Assembly (NCBI GenBank): GCA_050953005.1
Contig: JBMNLV010000001.1
Coordinates: forward strand, 248,001 to 312,000
From: UBA6115 sp050953005
Lineage (GTDB): Bacteria > Bacillota > Clostridia > Christensenellales > Aristaeellaceae
Length of the DNA stretch: 64,000 nt
Direction: 5' to 3'
Shown here: positions 41,086 to 50,340 of the stretch, in pieces
Position numbering within the stretch: position 1 is the first letter of the stretch
Layout: the number at the start of each line of letters is the position of its first letter
Notes under the pieces: model-generated
Databases searched by the model: none
Told to the model about the DNA's origin: nothing
What the model saw: only the letters and a program-made list of their open reading frames with translations
Translations under genes and position numbers: made by a program

Positions 41086-41668
41086 GGCTGATGCCCTGCC
41101 GCCAGTGACGGTAACACAACCCAATGTAGCGGATATCCTGCTGGTTGTCGATCAGCAATTGCTCCCCCGTCTTGATGACACGGCCATCCTTGTCAATGCG
41201 CGTGTTCATGGTGGCTTTAGCGCCGCACCAGCACAGCCCGCCGGGAACTTCCCTGATCTCCTCAGCCAGACGCAACAGCGCCGCTGAGCCAGGAAAGAAA
41301 TTGCCCTGGAAATCGGTCTTGAGACCATAGCAATAGATCTCCAGGTGGTCAGACATGTCAGCCAGCTCCTGTACCTGCTCGGGCGTCAGAAACTGGGCCT
41401 CGTCAATGAATACATACTCAAACCCGCTGCTGGCGTTGCGCGCCGCCAGCCACAGCAGCTGCTCGCGCGCGGAATGGCCGCTTTCCAGCACCAGTTCGGC
41501 CTGTGCCTGCAGGCCCACGCGCGAATAAACGATGCCTTCCCCGATACGGGTGTCCACAGCGGGCTTGACCAGCGCAACCCGCAGCCCCAGCTGCTGGAAA
41601 TTATAACGCTGCATGAGCAGCTGGGCAGTTTTGCTCGACCCCATGACACCATAATAAAACCGCAGCAT
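41078..41668 (-). CDS. tdk: thymidine kinase (type II)
   Basis: The 196-residue protein has P-loop GVMGSSKT at 7-14, IDEAQFL near 92, the lasso region and a zinc-binding CWCGAK with a late cysteine in LCYRHW. It phosphorylates thymidine in the salvage path. The usual family P-loop is GPMFSGKT, so a serine replaces the glycine before the lysine. The start overlaps the recR stop by one base (TAATG). Confidence 0.92.
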   Translation of the reverse strand: MLRFYYGVMGSSKTAQLLMQRYNFQQLGLRVALVKPAVDTRIGEGIVYSRVGLQAQAELVLESGHSAREQLLWLAARNASSGFEYVFIDEAQFLTPEQVQELADMSDHLEIYCYGLKTDFQGNFFPGSAALLRLAEEIREVPGGLCWCGAKATMNTRIDKDGRVIKTGEQLLIDNQQDIRYIGLCYRHWRQGISHA

Positions 41669-42267
41669 TACAACTCCCGCCTGCCTTCCATGGCTTTGGA
41701 CAGGGTTACCTCATCCGTGTATTCCAGGTCGCTTCCCACCGGCACACCGTGCGCGATGCGCGTGACCCGGATGCCCAGGGGCTTTGCCAGACGCGCGATA
41801 TAAGCGGCGGTGGCCTCTCCCTCAATGTCCGGGTTGGTAGCCAGGATCAGCTCGCTGACCGCCTGGCCCTGCAACCGGTCCATCAGCTCCTTAATGCGGA
41901 TATCCTGCGGGCCGATGCCGTCCATGGGCGAAAGGATCCCGTGAAGCACATGGTAAAGCCCGTGATAATCATTCATGCGCTCCATCGCGGCCACGTCGCG
42001 CGGGTCACGCACGACGCACAGGATGTCTTGCCGCCGGCGGGGATCGGCGCATACCGCGCACAGCTCGCCCGCGGTGTAGTTTCCGCAGCGCGTGCACAGC
42101 CGGATGCTCTCCCTGCCGTCCACCAGCGCAAACGCCAGGGCGCGCACCGCCTCCAGCGGCTGCGCGGCAAGATGGTAAGCCAGACGCTGAGCGGTTTTAC
42201 GCCCGATGCCGGGCAGCTTAGCCAGCTCCTCGGCCATGCGCTGGATGGGTTCCGCTTGTTTGTTCAT
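41668..42267 (-). CDS. recR: recombination mediator RecR
   Basis: The 199-residue protein has helix-hairpin-helix LPGIGRKTAQRLAYHL at 18-33, a C4 zinc finger (CTRC...CAVC near 58-72) and a Toprim domain with VVRDPRDVAAMER and ATNPDIEGEATA. RecR works with RecF/RecO to load RecA. It directly abuts ybaB, the standard pair; dnaX, usually upstream, is absent here. Confidence 0.96.
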   Translation of the reverse strand: MNKQAEPIQRMAEELAKLPGIGRKTAQRLAYHLAAQPLEAVRALAFALVDGRESIRLCTRCGNYTAGELCAVCADPRRRQDILCVVRDPRDVAAMERMNDYHGLYHVLHGILSPMDGIGPQDIRIKELMDRLQGQAVSELILATNPDIEGEATAAYIARLAKPLGIRVTRIAHGVPVGSDLEYTDEVTLSKAMEGRREL

Positions 42268-42609
42268 TTACAGCAGGCCGCCCATGCCGCCGGTCACCGA
42301 AGCCATGGCCTGCTCGCGGGTTTGCTCTCCCAGGCGCAGCGCCTCGTTGACCGCCGCCATGATCAAGTCCTCCAGCATTTCAACATCCTCCGGGTCAACC
42401 GCCTCCGGATTGATGGTCAGGCTGACCAGCTCGCGCTTGCCGTTGATTTTGCAGGCAACCATGCCACCGCCGCTTTGGGCCTCGTATTCCCTCTCATCCA
42501 GCTCCTCCTGGGTTTTGGCCAGCTGCTCCTGCATCTTCTGAGCCTGGCGCATCAGCTGCTGCATATTGCCGCCCATACCGCCCATACCGCCGAATTTCCC
42601 TTTTGCCAT
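42268..42609 (-). CDS. ybaB: YbaB/EbfC family nucleoid-associated protein
   Basis: The 113-residue protein has a Gly/Met-rich start (GKFGGMGGMGGNMQQLM), a helical part QKMQEQLAKTQEEL and the conserved VACKINGKRELVSLTINPEAVDPEDVEMLEDL core (in parts). It binds DNA as a dimer. ATG at 42609 follows GGAGG at 5 bases; the longer frame is not supported. Confidence 0.93.
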   Translation of the reverse strand: MAKGKFGGMGGMGGNMQQLMRQAQKMQEQLAKTQEELDEREYEAQSGGGMVACKINGKRELVSLTINPEAVDPEDVEMLEDLIMAAVNEALRLGEQTREQAMASVTGGMGGLL

Positions 42610-42681
42610 CTTGTCCTCCATCCACAGCAAGGTGCTTATTTTTCTTGTTGCTGCCGGGCTCTGCCCTGCATATCAAGGCGT

Positions 42682-42710
42682 ATTCTACCATTTCTTGTGG
42701 TCAAATTCAA
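42682..42710 (-). promoter_or_regulatory. sigma-A promoter of ybaB-recR-tdk-rmuC-glyoxalase
   Basis: On the minus strand TTGAAT and TAGAAT have a 17-base spacer, with TGG before the -10 box. It lies about 73 bases before the ybaB start. Confidence 0.75.
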
Positions 42711-42970
42711 TCTTCACCGCTAAGGATTGGGTTTGCCAGAAAGCTGACCCGACACCCCTGCCGGACGCAGATCCCTTCATAAGGCGATCTGTCTTGCTTA
42801 TCTTATATTAACACGCTAAAGCCATCCGGTGTGGAACGCTTCAGGTAAGCGGCTGCCCACGAAAATCCAATGCTTCCTGTTCATTCGCGCAGGTGTGCCC
42901 GGTCCGCCATGCCCGGCAGGCTGTGTTTCCCGGAAAAGTCATTTCCATCGCGTATGCATGTGGATCCTGT
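42711..42970. other. intergenic spacer without a recognised feature
   Basis: This stretch lies between the ybaB promoter and the aldolase stop. I looked for the small SRP RNA often found beside dnaX-ybaB-recR and do not see its conserved loop. No convincing open frame or strong terminator is present. Confidence 0.5.
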
Positions 42971-43930
42971 CTACTTCTTCATTAAATGAACAGCAAATCC
43001 GGCTATTTCGTGCTGAAGGTAGATAAAAACAGTCGTGCCGCCCCGCGTGATACGCGTTGATTCATCAAATGCGTAACCTCTGTGGCCCAGATGCCAGACA
43101 GCCCTGTCCACGTCATTGCAGGCAATGGCGATATGTCCTTTTTCGCCGTGTCCGGATATTTTCATCAGTTCAAAATTGACTCCTGAAAAAAATGAAGTCT
43201 CTTTCTCAATGACCGGGGCGCCCATCAGCTTCGCAAAATCCCGGGCGTCCCGGCCGGCTTGATTCAGCGTGCCGGAATTGATGCCAAGGTGGCGCAGCTC
43301 CAGCCCCAGCATCAGGTTGACAGCCGATTCTGTCAGCTCCTCAACGCTTGCCCAGTCTTTACCGGCAACCGCGCCAGAAGGAACCATCCAACTCCCGCCG
43401 CAGGCCACAACCCGCTCATCCCTGAGATAATCCAATAAATTTTTCTCATTGATGCCCCCTGTCGGCATGAACTTCATCTGTGGAAAGGGGGCGCTCATGG
43501 CTTTCATGGTTTTGATCCCGCCAAGTGCTTCGGCAGGGAAAAACTTCACAGTTTTCAGCCCCAGCTCAATCGCCCGCTCTATATCTGACGGGCTGGAACA
43601 GCCTGCGATGATCGGCACATTTTGTTTCAGGCAGTGCTTTACCGTTTTGGGGTTAAGGCCAGGGCTGACAATATAGGACGCTCCCGCTGCCAGGGCCTTA
43701 TCCACTTGTCCGGCATTCAACACGGTTCCCGCGCCCAGGATCACTTCAGGCATTTCAGCGTGGACATTTCGAATCGCCTGCTCCGCTGCGTCGGTACGGA
43801 AGGTGATCTCCGCTACCGGCAAACCGCCCCTGCACAGCGCCCTGCACAAGGGCACCGCGTCGTTGGCGTCATCAATTCTGATGACAGGGATAATTCCTGC
43901 CATTGACAGATTCTTTATTACGGTATTCAT
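42971..43930 (-). CDS. KDPG/KHG-type aldolase fused to a C-terminal glyoxalase-like domain
   Basis: The 319-residue protein has residues 1-210 as the KDPG aldolase: PVAEITFRT with Glu41, GAGTVLN, and the Schiff-base lysine in KTVKFFPAE near 129, with PTGGINEKN. Residues about 215-319 form an extra domain with VOC-like pieces (LELRHLGINSGT, ARDFAKLMG, GHIAIACNDVDRAVWHLGHRGY, in parts). The aldolase would split 2-keto-3-deoxy-6-phosphogluconate, the last step after uxaB and uxaA. The role of the extra domain is unknown. Confidence 0.9.
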   Translation of the reverse strand: MNTVIKNLSMAGIIPVIRIDDANDAVPLCRALCRGGLPVAEITFRTDAAEQAIRNVHAEMPEVILGAGTVLNAGQVDKALAAGASYIVSPGLNPKTVKHCLKQNVPIIAGCSSPSDIERAIELGLKTVKFFPAEALGGIKTMKAMSAPFPQMKFMPTGGINEKNLLDYLRDERVVACGGSWMVPSGAVAGKDWASVEELTESAVNLMLGLELRHLGINSGTLNQAGRDARDFAKLMGAPVIEKETSFFSGVNFELMKISGHGEKGHIAIACNDVDRAVWHLGHRGYAFDESTRITRGGTTVFIYLQHEIAGFAVHLMKK

Positions 43931-44020
43931 GGCTTACTCCTCATCGGTTGTTTTGTTTGCGCAACGAGCGGACTGAAAAAGTTTTTACAAGGATTCCATA
44001 CCAGCGAATTCTTATGGGGC

Positions 44021-45512
44021 TTACAGAATAACACCGTCACGGAAAATAGAAATTTCCCGGTATCCGTTCACTTCGTTCCTGGCAGATTTGCGCCCTGAGG
44101 CGATGTCCATGATCATGTCAAGCAATTTTACCGTTTCTTCCTCATAGGTCGCCCCCGAAATGATTCTCCCCGAATCAAAATCAATCCAGTTGGCCTTTTT
44201 TTCCGCCAAACGGCTGTTGGATGCGATCTTTAAGGTTGGAACCGGTGCGCCAAGCGGGTTTCCCCTTCCGGTAGTAAACAGGATCAACCCGGCGCCGCTT
44301 GCCACAAGATTGGTGCAGGAGACCTGGTCGTTTCCCGGCCCGGCGAGGATATTCAGGCCTTGATGGATCGCCCTTTGCCCATAACCGATCACCCCGTTGA
44401 CAACTGCCTGCCCGCCCTTTTGGATACACCCCAGAGATTTTTCCTCAAGGGTGCTTATTCCCCCTTTTTTGTTGCCAGGAGAAGGATTTTCGTAGATCGG
44501 TTGCCCATACCGTGAATAATAGTCCTTAAACTCATCAATAAGATGAACAATCTCATGGAACACATCCTCGGATTTGGCGCGGTTCATCAGGATTGTTTCA
44601 GCGCCAAACATTTCCGGGACCTCTGTCAGCAAGGTCCGCGCTCCTTCCCCGCACAGCGCGTCATTGACCCTGCCGCATAAAGCATTGGCAGTGATGCCGG
44701 AAAAAGCATCGGAACCGCCGCATTTAAACCCCACCGTCAATGCCGAGACGGGTAAACGCTCTCTTTTGTCCTTCTCTATGCGCTCACAAAGTTCTTCCAG
44801 CAAGCGCATCCCCGCCGCAAACTCATCCTCAACATCCTGGGCAACAAGGAATTTCATCCTGTTGTGATCAAAGGGCTCCAAATAGGGTTTAAATACCTCT
44901 AAATGATTGTTTTCGCATCCAAGGCTTAAAATCAATACGCCACCGGCGTTGGGGTTGCGGGCGATCCCCGCCAAGATCCGCATTGTCCGCTTCTGGTCGT
45001 CGCCTGTTTGGCTGCAGCCCATATTATGCGGGAACGCGAATACTCCATCGATCCTTCCCTGAAACAGCGCATTGGCCTGTTCTGCCAGGCGCTGTGCCGT
45101 CGCGTTGATACAGCCAACCGTTGGCAGAATCCATATTTCGTTTCGTGTCCCTGCCTGCCCGTCATCACGGAGATACCCTTCAAACGAAAGGCCGGCCGGC
45201 TCCCCGTTTTTTTTTCGTCACAGGGTTATATGTGTATTCGGTTTTGCCGGACAAATTTGTCCTTACATTGTGGGTGTGCACCCATTCGCCGCGTTTGATA
45301 TGCGCTGTCGCGCGGCCGATTGGATAACCGTACTTGATGATATGCTCATCCCTGGAAATGTCCCGCAATGCTGCTTTGTGCCCAAAGGGAATATCCTCAA
45401 TAAGCGCTATTTCCCCGCCTTCAACATCAACGACATCATCCTTCAACAGGTCTTCTGTCGCAACCGCCACATCGTCCTGAGGCATGATCTTTATCAGCTT
45501 GGTCTTCTTCAT
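44021..45512 (-). pseudogene. uxaA: altronate dehydratase with an apparent one-base frameshift
   Basis: The first frame (45512 to about 45207) encodes the SAF domain: MKKTKLIKIMPQDDVAVA, GHKAALRDI, GYPIGRATAHIKRGEWVHTHNV. The second frame continues with FEGYLRDDGQAGTRNEIWILPT, then MGCSQTG, FKCGGSDAFSGITAN and GNDQVSCTNLVASGAGLILFTTGRGNP (in parts). They meet at nine A residues (minus strand, 45215-45207). Eight A would give one frame of about 496 residues, the normal UxaA length. It may be a real mutation, a homopolymer read error or slippage. The enzyme dehydrates altronate in galacturonate breakdown. The start is one base after the uxaB stop. Confidence 0.88.
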
Positions 45513-45513
45513 G

Positions 45514-46980
45514 TTAGAGCTTTCCCATCGTTGAACGTATGCCGTTTTCCATGATTGAGGAAAGATTGAGCGCGACCGCATCCAAAAATCCATCCAGTTC
45601 CGTCAGATCGCGCCCGCTCCAGAACTCCCTGTTGGACAGCACTCCAGACGCCACCTTGAAGGCATCATTTGTTTGCCATGCCGATTCAAAGAAATCCAGG
45701 ACACTCGGGTTATCCCGAACCTCGTATTCGGCGCCGTCCTCGCGCTTTCCAATGTATCCGCCATTCACCCGGCCGCCGCGATAAAAACGAATGAATGCCG
45801 CCATTGAAAACGCCAGGTTTTGGGGTATGCGGCCGAACCTGGCCAGGAAATCAATCAGCGTGGGTACACACCGGGCATTGTATTTTGAGCAGGAATTGAG
45901 CGCGATGTCCAGCAATCTGTGCGCGATGTACGGGTTTTCGAACCGCTCGCTCACCGCGCTTGCGAAAGCAAGGAGATCCCCGCGCGGCAAATCAATTGTG
46001 GGAACAGCTTCGTTCAGTAAAAATGCGTTCAGATAGTCTTTAAACACGGAATCGTTCATAAAATCGGATACGATATTGTGGCCTGCCAGGTAGGCCGCCA
46101 AAACAGTCGCCGTATGCGCCCCGTTCAAAATACGGACCTTCCTTTTTTTGTAAGGTGTCACGTCATCCGTCCAGATCACATTGGCCTGCGGCGAGCCTAC
46201 CGGAAATTCCTTCATCCATTTTCTGTCGGCTTCGATCACCCACAGGTTGAACAGCTCGCATGTGTCCAGCAAGTCGTCAGTATAGCCCAATTCAGCCTGC
46301 AGCTCTTCAATTTGGTTGCGGGGATATCCCGTTACAATACGGTCCACCAGGGTGGAAGCGAACTCACAGCTTGTATCCAGCCATTCCGTGAACGCCCGCG
46401 CAAGCCCCCATTCCTTTGCGTAGCGATGCACGATGCGCTTGAGCTGCGGACCGTTATCGTCAATCAATTCAACAGGAAGTATCAAGAGCCCCTTGTCGGA
46501 AGCGCCGGAAAACCTTTTGAATCTTTCATACAGAAAAGCACAAAGCTTGGCCGGATAACTCCGGGGCGGCTTGTCATCAAGGCGGTCGCCCTGACGGTAC
46601 GCTATGCCGGCTTCCGTCGTGTTTGAAACAACGACCCGAAGGTCTTTGTTTCCGGCAACATCAAGCAATTCCTGATAGTTTTTGTAGGGATCGATACACC
46701 TTGACACGGAAGATACCCGATCCGCCCTCTGGACAGGCACGCCGTTCTCGATGCCGCGCATCACAACGGTATATTGGCAGTCTTGGGCATTCAGTTGCTC
46801 GCACATGCCGTTTTCAATCGGCTGGCATATTACAACAGAGCCATTGAAAGCGCCTTGCCGGTTGCTCAGTTCGACCATCCAGTCAACAAAGGCCCGCAAA
46901 AAATTACCCTCGCCAAATTGCAGCACTTTCTCCGGCAGATTCAAAAACCGCTTCGGATACTTTTCGTGGATATATCGCAT
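45514..46980 (-). CDS. uxaB: tagaturonate reductase (altronate oxidoreductase)
   Basis: The 488-residue member of the mannitol dehydrogenase family has the NAD-binding start VLQFGEGNFLRAFVDW and VVSNTTEAGI. The catalytic region is VRILNGAHTATVLAAYLAGH near 300, with the family lysine context. It reduces tagaturonate to altronate. ATG at 46980 follows AGGAGA; a TTG at 47013 is in frame but has no ribosome site. uxaC (the isomerase) is not in the window. The gene and its two followers are more AT-rich than their flanks. Confidence 0.9.
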   Translation of the reverse strand: MRYIHEKYPKRFLNLPEKVLQFGEGNFLRAFVDWMVELSNRQGAFNGSVVICQPIENGMCEQLNAQDCQYTVVMRGIENGVPVQRADRVSSVSRCIDPYKNYQELLDVAGNKDLRVVVSNTTEAGIAYRQGDRLDDKPPRSYPAKLCAFLYERFKRFSGASDKGLLILPVELIDDNGPQLKRIVHRYAKEWGLARAFTEWLDTSCEFASTLVDRIVTGYPRNQIEELQAELGYTDDLLDTCELFNLWVIEADRKWMKEFPVGSPQANVIWTDDVTPYKKRKVRILNGAHTATVLAAYLAGHNIVSDFMNDSVFKDYLNAFLLNEAVPTIDLPRGDLLAFASAVSERFENPYIAHRLLDIALNSCSKYNARCVPTLIDFLARFGRIPQNLAFSMAAFIRFYRGGRVNGGYIGKREDGAEYEVRDNPSVLDFFESAWQTNDAFKVASGVLSNREFWSGRDLTELDGFLDAVALNLSSIMENGIRSTMGKL

Positions 46981-47026
46981 GCCTTTCTCCTGCAGGACTT
47001 TAATGTCAAACAATGCCTATGGCGTT

Positions 47027-47035
47027 ACTATATCA
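47027..47035 (-). promoter_or_regulatory. extended -10 promoter of uxaB-uxaA-aldolase
   Basis: The minus strand reads TGATATAGT 47 bases before the uxaB ATG. Two TGTTTGA-type repeats flank the region and could be regulator sites. No good -35 at 17 bases. Confidence 0.5.
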
Positions 47036-47057
47036 AACACGGTCAACAATATCCACA

Positions 47058-49271
47058 TTAATGCCCGGACTTGCCCTTGCTGCCTGCCTTGCGGGCCGGA
47101 GCCGGCTTGTCCTTTTTGACATAGGCGATGGGCAGGCTGATCACCGGCTCGTCAGTTCCCTTGGGCGTAAAGCTTAATTGGCCCTCGCTGAGCGTCACTG
47201 TCCCGCTGCTGCCGCGCGCCTGGCCGCTTGTCAGCAGCAAGCGGATGATCGCCTCATTGAGCATGGGACCCTTGGCGCGGATAAGCGCGTTTTTCCACAG
47301 TGTAAAGGCACAGCCCCCTTTCCAGGCGCTGCAGCCAAAGGCGCGGTCGCTTTCCTGCACCTGCTGACCGCACAAAGGGCAAGCCAGGTCCTCCAGCGGT
47401 TTTACGCTGGTTGCCGGGCGCACACGGCCCCGGGAGGATCGTACCTCCCGGTCAAACGTCACTGCCTTTTGTTGTGTGAATGCCGATTGAACCAGGAAAA
47501 CGGTCATCTTGCGGATGCCGTCCATAAAGCGCTGCGGATCGCGCTGTTGGCGGGCAATCTCATCCAGCGCCTGCTCCCATTTGCCTGTCATCACGGGGGA
47601 AGCAATCTGCTCCGGCACAACCTCGATCAGCTTCTCTCCCTTGGGGGTAGCGTAGATCACCTTGCCCCTGCGCGCGGCGTAGCCCACCTGAATGAGGCGC
47701 TCAATGGTGGCCGCGCGCGTCGCCGGGGTGCCCAGACCGGCCTCCTTGAGGACCTCCATGAGCTCCTCATCCTCTGTCTTGATGCCCGGGCGCTCCATGC
47801 GCTGCAGCAGGCTGGCGTCCGTATGCGGAGCAGGCGGCTTGGTCTTGTCCTGCTTGAGCGTGGTTTTCTCCACCGTGCGCTCATCGCCTTCCTTCAGCGG
47901 CGGCAGGCTGGCCTGCGCCTCGTCCTCCTCCGTCTTTCCCTTTGCCCTGGGCGGTTCCCCTGTCACCGCCTTCCAGCCCTGGGCAGTCACCACGCGCCCG
48001 GTGGAACGAAAGGCCTGCCCCGCGCAATGGGTGATGATCGTGGTCTGCTCATACTCAAAGGCCGGATAAAAGGCGGCCAGGAAGCGCCGCACCACCAGAT
48101 CGTACAGCGCCCGCTCATCCGGGGTGAACTTGTCCGGATCCACCTGCTGTCCGGTGGGAATGATGGCATGGTGGTCCGTGATCTTGGCGTCATCAAAAAC
48201 ACGGGTTGAAAAAGGCAGCTTGCCATTCTTGCGGGGCAGGCCGCTGACATATGGCGCGTAGGCCGCCGGAAGGATCTCCATGGCCTTGTAGACGCGGCCC
48301 ACCATGTCCCGGGGCAGGTGGCGGCTGTCGGTGCGCGGATAGGTCAGCGCCTTGCGCCCCTCATACAGGGCCTGGGCGGTTTTAAGGGTCTTGTCCGCGG
48401 TAAAGCCCAGCGCGCGGTTAGCCTCCCGCTGCAGACTGGTCAGGTCAAACAGCTGCGGGGGCAGCTCGCGCTTAGGCTGGGTCTGCGCCCGGGTCACCCT
48501 GGCGGGCTGGCCTGATACCTGCTTGCGGATAGCCAGGGCGCGCGCCTTGTCCAGGATGCGGTGGGCAATGCGCTCATCAGGCGCCTGCTCATCAAACCAG
48601 CGCCCCTGATAATCCCCGAAGTCCGCTGTAAGCACATAGAAATCCACAGGAACAAACTCGCGGATTTCCTTCTCACGCTCAACCAGGATGGCCAAGGTAG
48701 GAGTCTGGACACGCCCTACAGACAACAGGGCGTTATATTGCAGGGTAAAGGCACGGCTGGCATTCATGCCGACCAGCCAGTCCGCCTGCGCGCGGCACAG
48801 CGCGCTGCGATACAAACCGTCATACTGCTTGGCAGGCACAAGCGCGTCAAAACCTTCGCGGATCGCGGCATCGGTCAGGGAGCTGATCCACAGCCGTTCA
48901 ACCGGCTTGGTGCATCCGGCATGCTCATAAATCAAGCGGAAGATCAGTTCACCTTCCCGCCCGGCGTCCGTTGCGCACACCAGGGAGTCCGTCTGCCGGT
49001 CCAGCATCAGTTTTTTTACGATGGCATACTGGCTGCGGGTTTTGGGGATCACCTTGGTGCCAATCTCCTCGGGCAGGATGGGCAAATCCTCCCTGCGCCA
49101 TTTTTTGTAGCGCTCATCGATCTCATCAGGTTCCTTCAGGGTGACCAGATGGCCCAGCGCCCAGGTGACACGCCAGGCCTCGGACTCAAACCAGTCTTCT
49201 TTGCGGGAACACTTGAGCACACGGGCAATGTCCCGCGCGACGCTGGGCTTTTCCGCGACAATCAGTTTCAT
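47058..49271 (-). CDS. topB: DNA topoisomerase III
   Basis: The 737-residue type IA topoisomerase has the Toprim start IVAEKPSVARDIARVL, DAGREGELIFRLIYEHAG, LSVGRVQTPTLAILV, and the active tyrosine in LTYPRTDSRHLP near 312. The end has one zinc-ribbon-like motif (CPLCGQQVQ...FGC...GCAFTLW near 650) and a basic tail. It decatenates DNA during replication and recombination. It starts 33 bases after the ferredoxin terminator with an AGGAAGG site. Confidence 0.95.
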   Translation of the reverse strand: MKLIVAEKPSVARDIARVLKCSRKEDWFESEAWRVTWALGHLVTLKEPDEIDERYKKWRREDLPILPEEIGTKVIPKTRSQYAIVKKLMLDRQTDSLVCATDAGREGELIFRLIYEHAGCTKPVERLWISSLTDAAIREGFDALVPAKQYDGLYRSALCRAQADWLVGMNASRAFTLQYNALLSVGRVQTPTLAILVEREKEIREFVPVDFYVLTADFGDYQGRWFDEQAPDERIAHRILDKARALAIRKQVSGQPARVTRAQTQPKRELPPQLFDLTSLQREANRALGFTADKTLKTAQALYEGRKALTYPRTDSRHLPRDMVGRVYKAMEILPAAYAPYVSGLPRKNGKLPFSTRVFDDAKITDHHAIIPTGQQVDPDKFTPDERALYDLVVRRFLAAFYPAFEYEQTTIITHCAGQAFRSTGRVVTAQGWKAVTGEPPRAKGKTEEDEAQASLPPLKEGDERTVEKTTLKQDKTKPPAPHTDASLLQRMERPGIKTEDEELMEVLKEAGLGTPATRAATIERLIQVGYAARRGKVIYATPKGEKLIEVVPEQIASPVMTGKWEQALDEIARQQRDPQRFMDGIRKMTVFLVQSAFTQQKAVTFDREVRSSRGRVRPATSVKPLEDLACPLCGQQVQESDRAFGCSAWKGGCAFTLWKNALIRAKGPMLNEAIIRLLLTSGQARGSSGTVTLSEGQLSFTPKGTDEPVISLPIAYVKKDKPAPARKAGSKGKSGH

Positions 49272-49303
49272 GAACCAACCTTCCTGACATTCAACAAGGG
49301 AAC

Positions 49304-49328
49304 AAAAAAAGCGCTGCTTTCGCAGCGC
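49304..49328 (-). terminator. Rho-independent terminator of the ferredoxin gene
   Basis: On the minus strand GCGCTGC and GCAGCGC enclose GAAA and are followed by seven T residues. It lies 12 bases after the ferredoxin stop. Confidence 0.9.
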
Positions 49329-49340
49329 GGCGGACCTTGC

Positions 49341-49511
49341 TTACTCCGCGGCGATAGCGTCCACAGGACAGACGTCAGCGCAAGCACCACATTCAATGCA
49401 GACATCCGCATCAATTTCGAACTGGGTATCCCCCTCCGAAATCGCGTTGGTCGGGCACTCGGCTTCGCAAGAGCCGCAGCTGATGCAAGCATCCGAAATC
49501 TTGTATGCCAT
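49341..49511 (-). CDS. 2[4Fe-4S] ferredoxin
   Basis: The 56-residue ferredoxin has two C-x2-C-x2-C-x3-CP motifs (CISCGSCEAECP and CIECGACADVCP) of the clostridial type. It carries electrons at low potential in the cytoplasm. ATG at 49511 follows GGAGG at about 8 bases; longer frames are not supported. It has its own promoter and terminator, so it is a single-gene unit. Confidence 0.95.
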   Translation of the reverse strand: MAYKISDACISCGSCEAECPTNAISEGDTQFEIDADVCIECGACADVCPVDAIAAE

Positions 49512-49556
49512 GCACATCCCCTCCGTTCCAGTGCTTTCGCACTTTATTTCGTGGTA

Positions 49557-49585
49557 ATTGTAATGCACACGGATTAAAAAATCAA
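49557..49585 (-). promoter_or_regulatory. sigma-A promoter of the ferredoxin gene
   Basis: On the minus strand TTGATT and TACAAT are separated by 17 bases. A 23-bp tandem duplication begins just upstream of the -35 box. Confidence 0.75.
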
Positions 49586-49590
49586 GCACC

Positions 49591-49636
49591 AACTTAAACA
49601 AACCTAAGTCCCGAACTTAAACAAACCTAAGTCCCG
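49591..49636 (+). repeat. two exact tandem copies of a 23-bp unit upstream of the ferredoxin promoter
   Basis: Positions 49591-49613 and 49614-49636 are identical, each starting AACTTAAACAAACC. A partial AATCTAAG follows. It marks the left border of the accessory island. Confidence 0.9.
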
Positions 49637-49788
49637 AATCTAAGAATCCAGGAGGAAATTGACGAGAGCTTATGAAAATTTAAGTTGGTTGGCGCAAAAA
49701 TTCATAGATTTGTAACAATTATAGTTTATACTACGTATGATAGGTGTTAAATGTGGTGAGTTGCAACAACCGAAAAGGAGGTGATGGT

Positions 49789-50337
49789 GTGGCAAGAGTA
49801 GAGGATGTAGCAAGTTTCTTTATCACGCTTGGTCAGCAGCAGGCAGACAATGAAATAGGAGACCAGGTATCTCACCTTCGTCTGCAGAAACTTCTTTATT
49901 TTGCGCAAGGATGTCATCTTGCCAGATATGGAAAACTGCTGTTTGAGAACGAGATGTATGCGTGGCAGCTTGGCCCGGTGGTTCCGGAAATATACAGGCA
50001 ATACAAGAAATATGGAAACGGCGGTATTCCTGCTGAAGAACCATTCGATCCGGATACCCTCACGCCGGATGAGTTTGCTCTGTTGTTGGATGTTGCCCGC
50101 AAATATGACAAATTCTCCACATCTAAACTTATTAACATGACACATCAAGCCGGAACGCCATGGGCGCAATCCAAAACAAATGAAGTGATACCAATCCCAG
50201 CAATAAGGTCTTATTTTGATTCGATAATACCGCTTGATTCTTTTGAGGATGCGCTGCAAAGAATTGAAGTTATCACACCCAGACGGGATGAGGAAGGAAA
50301 TGCGGTGCTTCCTGGAAGTGCTGACAACTGGGATTGA
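49789..50337 (+). CDS. Panacea domain (DUF4065/SocA-like) antitoxin
   Basis: The 182-residue protein has the Panacea core: QVSHLRLQKLLYFAQGCHLARYGKLLFENEMYAWQLGPVVPEIYRQY (seen in parts near 25-75), which is the LQKLLYYxQ...W..GPV signature. The C-terminal half is variable, as usual for partner contact. Panacea proteins neutralise diverse toxins. GTG at 49789 follows AAGGAGGTGA, a near-perfect ribosome site. The next gene starts 3 bases after the stop. Confidence 0.85.
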   Translation: MARVEDVASFFITLGQQQADNEIGDQVSHLRLQKLLYFAQGCHLARYGKLLFENEMYAWQLGPVVPEIYRQYKKYGNGGIPAEEPFDPDTLTPDEFALLLDVARKYDKFSTSKLINMTHQAGTPWAQSKTNEVIPIPAIRSYFDSIIPLDSFEDALQRIEVITPRRDEEGNAVLPGSADNWD

Positions 50338-50340
50338 CTA

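Noticed and set aside
42640..42970. Possible small SRP RNA beside ybaB-recR
   Set aside because: The conserved GGUCAGG...GGAAGGAAGCAGCC type loop is not present on either strand.
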